Assembly: GCA_963082975.1 (NCBI GenBank)
Contig: OY720345.1
Coordinates: forward strand, 78,523,034-78,587,033
DNA length: 64,000 nucleotides
Direction: 5' to 3'
Origin: Labia minor
Taxonomy: Eukaryota; Arthropoda; Insecta; Dermaptera; Spongiphoridae
Under the pieces are notes generated by a model that saw only the letters and a list, made by a program, of their open reading frames with translations, made no database searches and had not been told where the DNA came from. Shown piece by piece: positions 56,525 through 64,000 of this stretch; the stretch's first letter is position 1; every line of letters begins with the position of its first letter. The position numbers and the translations under genes are program-made.

Positions 56525-56820
56525 GATATTTAGATGTTTTTTTTGGAATGATGGGCGGGGATTGGATTGTTTTTGGACAAGATGGGACCATAAGAAGAGT
56601 AATGCTAGTTTAAAGAGGTGTCAAAACACATTTTATTGAATTTCTTTATAAATTCCGATTTTTATGAGAATTATCATAATATCGTATTAAATTTATAGGA
56701 AATCGCATTTACTAAAAGTTTCATTATACTCATTTTTACCTAAACTTAATAATAAAGGAGTTATTTATAATAAACTACTTTAAGATGTCGAAAGCTTTTC
56801 GTCCGCCCGTAGTGGTAGGA
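56525..56820 (+). repeat. MULE-arm repeat, third copy
   Basis: GGGCGGGGATTGGATTGTTT through CTTTTCGTCCGCCCGTAGTG. It matches 33740-34010 in inverse over about 290 bp with few differences, and 31129-31218 directly over its last part. Confidence 0.75.
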
Positions 56821-57655
56821 TAATTTGAAAAAATTAAACTTAAGAAAATTTAGAAAAAAATAGATTTTATGTGTGGGAACTGAAGCTCCCGAATCCCCCC
56901 CCCCTGCCTCTTCCCAAGCTACGTGAAAAAATGAAATTCGATTTTAACCCATTGGTGACCAGATATCATGTAGATAAATATAGAAAAAAATATATTTTTA
57001 CAAAAAAATATTTTTGAAAGGGTTTTTGGTGTATAAAAATAAATGTTCCCATTTGGGAACGCTGGCTCTACAAATGGGTTAATATATATAAACAAATAAA
57101 AAAAATTTACCTTTTCAGTTGTGAAATCAACTATTTCTTTATTGTCTTCTTCGCTATTGCTATTAACACAATCTGTTGTTTCTCAAGGTCCAGCTTCACT
57201 ATCTAATTCTTAAATGGAAAAGTATTTAAGAATTAATTCACTAATTTAAAAAAAAATTTTAAATCTTACCTTTCTTGTTTTTCTTATTTTGAAAAAAATC
57301 TGTAATTAGTCTTCGCTTCATAATTTTTATGAAATTAGCAATTAATGAATGTAGCAATGTGGAAGGGGTTGATTTGGTGTCTAGGGTAAATGTTCTCGAT
57401 AGAGCAACTGGAGCAACTTTTCTTGTTCGCGAATTTCTATAAAAATGGTTTATTTACAAATGCCCTACCCGTTGTGGTGGGAGAAGGGGGTGGGAGACTT
57501 TCTCCTGGACGTCACCAAAGGCCCTGTGGGGGTGAGGGCCTGCGTTTCCGTTATCCCTCTGTTACATTTTACAACCAGGGATAAGGAAGTGGAGTGAGGA
57601 GCTCGAAACATCCCTTGACCTCGGTATCAATTTCCACATGTATTAAACAAAAAAA
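56821..57655. other. Mostly unassigned DNA
   Basis: C8 run at about 56899 and a somewhat GC-richer stretch at 57465-57590. No gene recognised. Confidence 0.35.
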
Positions 57656-57659
57656 AAAC

Positions 57660-58289
57660 GGTAATTGTCCTGTTGAGTCCCGCAGCTAGGAAGATGAATG
57701 AATATCTAAATGAAACTTACATTGGCGGATTCCTTGTATGATTCTTAACAACTTTTACTAAGGACTTTTTGCATGATCTCTTTTAGTTTAATTAATAAAA
57801 ATTAATTAATTCCCCGATGTATACTTATGTCTCCTAATACATTTTGATTATGTTTTCTTTTATGGCTGTAGGTGGCAGCACCACGGCACACTATCAAAGT
57901 CGTTGGAATTCAACGTTGAGATAAGATACAAGTTGTTGATATAGTTCAAATTTTGAATTATAATTTCTTCTAAAAGGAAGATACCCACCACCTTGCCCCC
58001 ACCGAAAAGTCGTTGTAGGAATTCAACGTCGGGTTAGAATTGAAGTTGCTGTTTATCCATGCCGTGGTGCTGCCACCTACAGTCATAAAAGAAAACATAA
58101 TAAAAATGTATTAGTAGCCATATAGAATACATGGGGAAATTAATTAATTTTTATTAATTAAACTAAAAGAGATCATGCAAAAAGTGCTTAGTAAAAGTTG
58201 TTAAGAATCATACAATGAATCCGCCAATGTAAGTTTCATTTAGATATTCATTCATCTACCTAGCTGCGGGACTCAACAGGACAATTACC
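57660..58289. mobile_element. Foldback element with about 230-bp inverted arms
   Basis: GGTAATTGTCCTGTTGAGTC at 57660 pairs with its inverse at 58289, and near-complementarity continues to GGTGGCAGCACCACGGCA (57870-57890) and TGCCGTGGTGCTGCCACC (58055-58075). The centre holds a direct repeat (AAGTCGTTG.GGAATTCAACG). Both flanks are A-runs, so a target duplication cannot be judged. Non-coding. Confidence 0.8.
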
Positions 58290-59480
58290 AAAAAAACTTT
58301 TTTATTATACACTAAGTTATATTTTAAGAATTTTTTTTCTTTTCTATTTGAAATATAGTACATAACAGGCCCATCCCACTCCTGGGCATCCTTTGATTCC
58401 GTGTTTTTAGTGTTTCTAGGGCATAAATAGTTGGCGCTGCAGGCATCCAATTTTTAACTCCCCAGGCGCTCTCGAGATCGCACTACTGCAGAAGATAAAA
58501 TTTGAATTTATTTTCTTGGACTTGTAAAATCATCCCCCAGTTGTGAGTCCATGTTGGTCCATGTGGTCCATGTGTGTCATTGTCCCCTCGCCACAGACTA
58601 CATCGTGCATAAAAATTCGAAATCCGAAGGCAGCAATTGCAAACATGCCTACAGTAAGTAAAATTTTATTATATAAATTATTTTATATTAATATTAAATT
58701 TATTAATATATTATTAAATATTTTTTTTATTTACAAAATTTTACATATTTGCCATATTAAATATTATTATTTATATTTACATTAATAATCAGTATTACTG
58801 AATTATGTACATATAAAATAAAATATTTGAATATATTATTATTATATGTTGTCTATTGAAAATGAACGAGTTTCTTTCTAATTTAACTATTCTTCTATTT
58901 CCTCGTATACCTGATCCAAGACAATAGGCTAAGTTTTTATTAAACAGACCATATTTATAACCTGTCGATCAACCCATGTACTTAAAATTCGATATTCCAA
59001 ACATATATATTAAACTATTTTAAAATTATTTGTTATCATTTCTCAGATGGATTAATCATGAAAACAGCGATTTTACAACAAGCGAGAAGAAAAAGTTAAA
59101 CCGTGGAGTGATACCTCAGAAAGTACCCCAAGATAGTATGTTTTGTGTATTTAATAATAAAACTATTTTCTAAGATGTAAATTTATAAGTCTCACAATAT
59201 ATGAAAAAACAATATGTAAATAAGATATGTTTAATAGTGAGATCACCACATAATTTGTAAATATAATTTTATAATTTTTATTAATTTTCAAATATATATT
59301 GTTTATATACATAAAAAATTATTCGTTTCTTTTAGATACTTATGTTAATTACATAAAAAGATTGTAGAAAATTTTCAGTTTAATTAAAAATTATTTATTT
59401 GGAAATTAAACCAATATTTATCTCCAAATAGATAATTTTTCATTCTACAATTTTTTAATTCCCAACATTCACAATAGTCC
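58290..59480. other. Unassigned DNA with possible exons
   Basis: 58545-58658 (after CCCCCAG, before TAAGTAAA) and 59047-59137 (after TTCTCAG; reads WINHENSDFTTSEKKKLNRG) look exon-like on the plus strand. They could be remains of a THAP-type or other transposase, or an unknown gene. The evidence is weak. Confidence 0.2.
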
Positions 59481-59483
59481 TTG

Positions 59484-59515
<32 letters not shown>

Positions 59516-59528
59516 CACACACACACAC
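59480..59528. repeat. Poly(A) run followed by (CA)n
   Basis: About 31 A then CACACACACACACA. Possibly the 3' end of a lost retroposon. Confidence 0.85.
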
Positions 59529-59813
59529 AAGCCCGCTTTTTTATAAAATTAGTTAGTCTAGGGCGATATCAGGTGGCGCGATGTGCTAAAACTTTGCTTC
59601 AAAATTTAACCCGAAGTGGGGGCATCTTATAGATAGTCTGTGAAGTGGACCCCCACCACTCCCACTGTTGCTAGATTAAAGAAATTGTTATGGTTATTAT
59701 CAGTTATTATTTTGAATGTCAATAAAAATCAAACTTTTAATACGTTTATCACACACTACTTATTACCTTATACATATATAATATATAATTGATAATAGAT
59801 TATTCAATTAAAA

Positions 59814-61344
59814 ATGGATCTTTATTCACAAGAAGACATGAAATATCCAATATATATAGGTAATTAAAATGTTCAACTAAATTTGTTAATTATCACTAGT
59901 TTATATTTTTAAATTTATTTGTAATGATATTCAAAATATTGATTTTTAAAATAATTAGATAATTATTTAACATAATGAAAATAAAATTGTTTTAGGTCCT
60001 TTATTTTCTTGTTTACATTGCTACACTAATTTTATAAATGAGGAATTTTTATCTAAACATTTAAAAATATGTATCTATAAACAGATATTTTTAATTTTAA
60101 AAAATAAATTAAATCTCAAAAATAAAACAGTTGATTATTCCAAGAAAAACCGTCATGACGAAAAACTTGAAGATAATGATTCTAACAAAACAGAAGACAG
60201 GCGTTTTGAATGTAATTATTGTAAAAAGAAATTTAAACAAAAAAAACATTTAAGTGCACATTTATTAATTCATACAGGTGAAAAGCCTTTTGAATGTAAT
60301 TATTGTAAAAAAAAATTTAAACAAAAAACACATTTAAAAAGACATTTATTAATTCATACAGGAGAAAAACCTTTTGACTGTAATTATTGTAAAATGAAAT
60401 TTAATCAGAAATTTGGTTTAGATAAACATATATTAATTCATACAGGTGAAAAGCCTTTTGAGTGTAATTATTGTAAAAAGAAATTTAATCGGAAATCTAA
60501 TTTAGAAAAACATATATTAATTCATACAGATAAAAAGCCTTTTGAATGTAATCAGTGTAAAAAGAAATTTAATGCGAATTCAAATTTAAGAAGACATTTA
60601 TTAATTCATACAGGTGAAAAGCCTTTTGAATGTAATCATTGTAAAGAGAAATTTAATCGGAAATCTAATTTAGAAAAACATATATTAATTCATACAGATA
60701 AAAAGCCTTTTGAGTGTAATTATTGTAAAAAGAAATTTAATCGGAAATCTGCTTTAAATAGACATTTCTTAATTCATACAGGTGAAAAGCATTTTGAATG
60801 TAATTATTATAAAATAAAATTTAATCATAAATCTAATTTAAAAAAGCATATATTATTTCATAAAGGTGAAAAGCCTTTTGAATGTAATTATTGTAAAAAG
60901 AAATTTATTTGGAAATCTGATTTAGATCAACATATATTAATTCATACAGGCGAAAGGCCTTTTCAATGTAATTATTGTAAAAAGAAATTTAATCGGAAAT
61001 ATCATTTAAATACACATTTATTAATCCATATAGGTGAAAAGGCTTTTGAATGTAATTATTGTAAAAAGAAATTTAATACGAAATCATATTTAAATAGACA
61101 TTTATTAATTCATACAGATGAAAAGCCTTTTGAATGTAATTATTGTAAAAAGAAATTTAAAGGAAAAGCTCTTTTAAATAGACATATAAAAATTCATACA
61201 GGCGAAAAATCTTTTGAATGTAATCATTGTAAAAAGAAATTTAATCAGAAATGTAATTTAAATACACACTTATTAACTCATACTAGTGAAACGCCTTTTA
61301 AATGTAATTTTGTAAAAATAAATTTAATTAGAAATGTAATTTAA
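59814..61344 (+). CDS. C2H2 zinc-finger protein, two exons, about 13 fingers
   Basis: Exon 1 59814-59859 (MDLYSQEDMKYPIYI, donor GTAATT), exon 2 59996-61344 after TTTTAG. The join makes codon GGT and stays open. A Met at 60394 would miss three fingers and the leader, so 59814 is preferred. Near residues 17-40 is an incomplete finger (CLHCYTNF...HLKIC). A Lys/Asp-rich linker follows, and from about 60205 onward 84-bp units encode fingers like [20 protein letters not shown] with HTGEKPFECN linkers. Finger 8 has lost a zinc cysteine (CNYYK). The helix positions that contact DNA vary between units while the scaffold is almost constant. The last unit breaks into FVKINLIRNVI and stops. Probably a nuclear DNA-binding protein. 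Length and composition suggest a lineage-specific, recently expanded gene. Confidence 0.75.
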
Positions 61345-61613
<269 letters not shown>

Positions 61614-61936
61614 ATTATTAAGATAATATTTTTATCTTAATAACCTAGACTAAAGATTTTCTTTAATTCTTTCTTTGATTATAGCTTATATTATATACTT
61701 TATAGTTTTATATTTAAATAAATAAAAATCTCATGTATTTAACTCACAATATATATATTTTTATTAACTATTTTAATTGCTCAATTAATATCTACTTTAT
61801 GAATAATTTTCTTATTACATTTTCTAATTACTTTTATTAATCTTATCCTTTTATTATTTATGTTCGTTTAAAAATTTTATAAAAATTTCTTTTTAATTAT
61901 TACTTGTTAATTTAATTATTGTATTAAATTCATTGT

Positions 61937-62505
61937 ATACGAGTGTGGGGTGAAAACTTTCCGGCCTTTCTAAGAAATGGTGCCAATAGGTCTACTTTTG
62001 AAGCGGCGTCCTACAGTATCATTCCTACCGAGCTTGTATGTACAGTTTCAGCCCAATCGCTAAGTTAGTTTGCGTTTGAGAGCACATTGCGCGAGACGCT
62101 TCCGTTGTTTTAGTGAAAATGGAAAAATTGGAAAAACGTGCTGTCATCAATACTTCTATTTGAAAGGTTTTACACCAAAACAAATAAAAGAAGAGATGGA
62201 TTCAACACTAGGAGATTCCTCTCCATCATATTCAACTATTAAGCAGTGGGTTTCTGAATTTAAAATGGGTCGTGTGAGCATCAGAAATGATTGAGAAAAT
62301 CCATCAAATAGTGTTGGAAGACCGGAGGTTGAAAGTGCATGAGATAGCAGAGACCTGTACGTTGTCAGCCGAACGTTTTTGCGTAATACACATATACACA
62401 CATACAGTCATTTTTTTCTCAACCTTAGCGAAAATGACTCAGACACCTGGCGAGATAGCAAAAAGGATTATTTTGGAAATTTTAGAAATTATATTATATT
62501 AATTA
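61937..62505 (+). mobile_element. mariner relic, 5' part
   Basis: The end CGAGTGTGGGGTGAAAACTT and the transposase N-terminus after a shift: YFYLKGFTPKQIKEEMDSTL, DSSPSYSTIKQWVSEFK, then KIHQIVLEDRRLKVHEIAET. These are the two helix-turn-helix units of mariner transposase. Frames are broken near 62140 and 62290. The catalytic part is gone. Confidence 0.75.
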
Positions 62506-62742
62506 TTATACTCAATGTTTGTGATGTTGGTACATATTTTTAGCTTCATTTATAAATGCATCATTCATCATTTACGTATTATTGACCAGAGTAGACTTAA
62601 GAATGCATCATCCACCATATCTGATGGTGATTTATTTGGCATATTAAAAATTAATTCCAAAAAGTTTCAAATTTAAAAAATAATAATTGAAATATCAATG
62701 AATTTTTTTAATTATCTCTTCATTTTATAGAAATTAATAAAA

Positions 62743-62909
62743 TCTATATATATAAAAGGCAATGTCTGTCTGTGTGTCTCGCCTAAACTCAAAAACTACC
62801 CGTCCGATTGCGATTAAACTTTCAGGAATTGTTGTGGGCATCCCAGGGGAGGTTTTAGTGTAGTTAAATCCAAAATTAATTTAATTAGTAATATTTTGGT
62901 AAAAGTCTA
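62743..62909 (+). repeat. Helitron-like 5' terminal repeat
   Basis: TCTATATATATAAAAGGCAA then TGTCTGTCTGTGTG, preceded by A; inverse copy at 30789-30963. Confidence 0.5.
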
Positions 62910-62974
62910 TTCATGGTTACATTGGTTACTTATAAGTAGGTATATACATAAAATTACAATACAATATTTATATA

Positions 62975-63345
62975 AGGTGCTTGAATAAGTTCTCGCTGTT
63001 TTCTTACAGAAGGCGTTTCCAGTAATATAAGTGGATGATATTTCTGAAACGAACGCATTTCCAGGAAATACTGTTCGTATTCTTGAACGCCAGTGTGTTT
63101 CTGTTTGCCACAGTGTCAACCACATTTTATTCTGAGTGCTTAAAGATGTCGAGTTTTGTGCCACGAAAAGAGTATTTGCGGGGAATTCTATTGCATTATT
63201 TTATACAGAAGAAATCAGCAGCTGAAGCACACCTAATTCTTGTTGAGACGTATGGGGAACATGCTCTGTCGGAAACGACTTGCAGAGACTGGTTTCGACG
63301 GTTCAAAAATGACGATTTTGATCTTCAAGATAAAGAACGTTAAAG
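62975..63345 (+). mobile_element. mariner relic of a second (SETMAR-like) lineage
   Basis: The frame 63145-63342 encodes MSSFVPRKEYLRGILLHYFI, then ETYGEHALSETTCRDWFRRF and DDFDLQDKER, the N-terminal HTH region of Hsmar/cecropia-type mariners. An upstream GTGCTTGAATAAGTTCTCGC is probably part of its 5' end. It stops at 63342 with no catalytic domain. Confidence 0.72.
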
Positions 63346-63394
63346 ACGTTTAAAGAATTGGAGGGATGGGAAAAAGTAGTGTCTTGTTATGGGT

Positions 63395-63830
63395 TGTACT
63401 TTGAGTGACGTGTTGTGCACCACATTGTGTAAACCTGCCTACCTAAGAAGATGCATGGTCTCCACTATTAGGAGTGGATCGCCCATGCTAATCTATCCTA
63501 CGCTCAAAAGGTATCCAACAATTTGTTCCTATTCAGGCTATTCCCATTTCGGAACTGTGCTGAATTACCTTCCCGAATGCTCGTTCATTGGATCCACCTC
63601 AAATACATTCTCAGCAATACAAAAAGGCACAATTCAGACATGGCATGCACTTAATACAACCCTTCTCTTATAATATTGGCATGGCACTTACTTTATCCAC
63701 CCACACTTTTCTATTTAATAATTCTAAACTAATCTATGGATTAGTAGGATTAGAACCAGCATCCTCGATGGAAGTAGGAAGCAACCTCCTGAAAATCTCT
63801 AACAACAAAATATAAGTATATTCCAATGAT
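63395..63830. repeat. Dispersed repeat family B, second copy
   Basis: Related to 26660-27000. The region also contains GGATTAGAACCAGCATCC (63751 onward), the reverse of a B-box-like GGTTCTAATCC, which hints at a tRNA-derived element. A C-run at 63834-63847 follows. Confidence 0.4.
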
Positions 63831-64000
63831 TAGCCCCCCCCCCCCCCAGTGTAACGCAATTACATTTCTCTCTTCTGCCTCCTTTATCAATGATACTCAT
63901 TCTTGAGAGATGTAATCTGAAATCCCCTAATAGAACATTGTGTACAATAAAGCTAGAACAATGCTAAATGAAACGGAATTGCCAAAATATTTATGGACAG

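Noticed and set aside
33743-56814. A 23-kb giant transposon (Polinton-like) bounded by 290-bp inverted repeats
   Set aside because: The same repeat also occurs at 31.1-32.1 kb and, once the LINE there is discounted, continues past the supposed tip in all copies. No polymerase, capsid or integrase genes lie between.
57390-57584. 64-codon frame with Gly-rich text
   Set aside because: No homology, no splice or start context, and short.

Overview
The window is eukaryotic nuclear DNA, very AT-rich, with spliced genes whose GT..AG introns can be read directly and a dense load of transposons of many classes. Gene and transposon families (MCM9, BEL/Pao, copia with an initiator-tRNA half primer site, P-like THAP, Merlin, mariner, jockey) fit an invertebrate animal, most likely an arthropod. 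I cannot place it more precisely.

Host genes are few. At 1-1956 is the 3' part of an MCM9-type helicase gene (+ strand, six exons visible, two reading-frame breaks). At 25391-27834 a set of minus-strand exons looks like an unrecognised gene. At 38898-43740 a three-exon ankyrin-repeat gene (- strand, about 210 aa, open throughout) sits near a broken paralogue at 34639-35232. At 59814-61344 is a two-exon C2H2 zinc-finger gene with about 13 fingers plus a decayed 3' finger tail to 61613, and a stray finger fragment lies at 53606-53790.

Most of the rest is mobile DNA, often nested. A P-like THAP element (2407-9942) contains a Tigger-type element (2743-3836) and a BEL/Pao LTR retrotransposon (4123-8764) whose two 1087-bp LTRs look identical. 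A copia element with 149-bp LTRs lies at 15811-19666. Both LTR elements lack part of pol yet keep open frames and matching target duplications, so they look like recently inserted non-autonomous copies. A Merlin transposase relic (54850-56340) is split by a small GC-rich LTR-type element (55229-56042) with no gag or pol. Next to its 5' terminal repeat is a 44-nt complement of the tRNA-Trp 3' half, ending at the anticodon.

Several short elements have clean ends and target duplications: TTAA-flanked 13373-14530 and 20378-20577, hAT-type 14727-15108 and 47384-47579, Harbinger-type 49631-50082, and a long foldback at 57660-58289. hAT, mariner, MULE, jockey and other LINE relics, a tRNA-derived SINE, Helitron-like ends and an old large-unit tandem array (about 23.2-24.9 kb) fill much of the remainder. 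The genes do not form a pathway. The window reads as a repeat-rich region between a few ordinary host genes.
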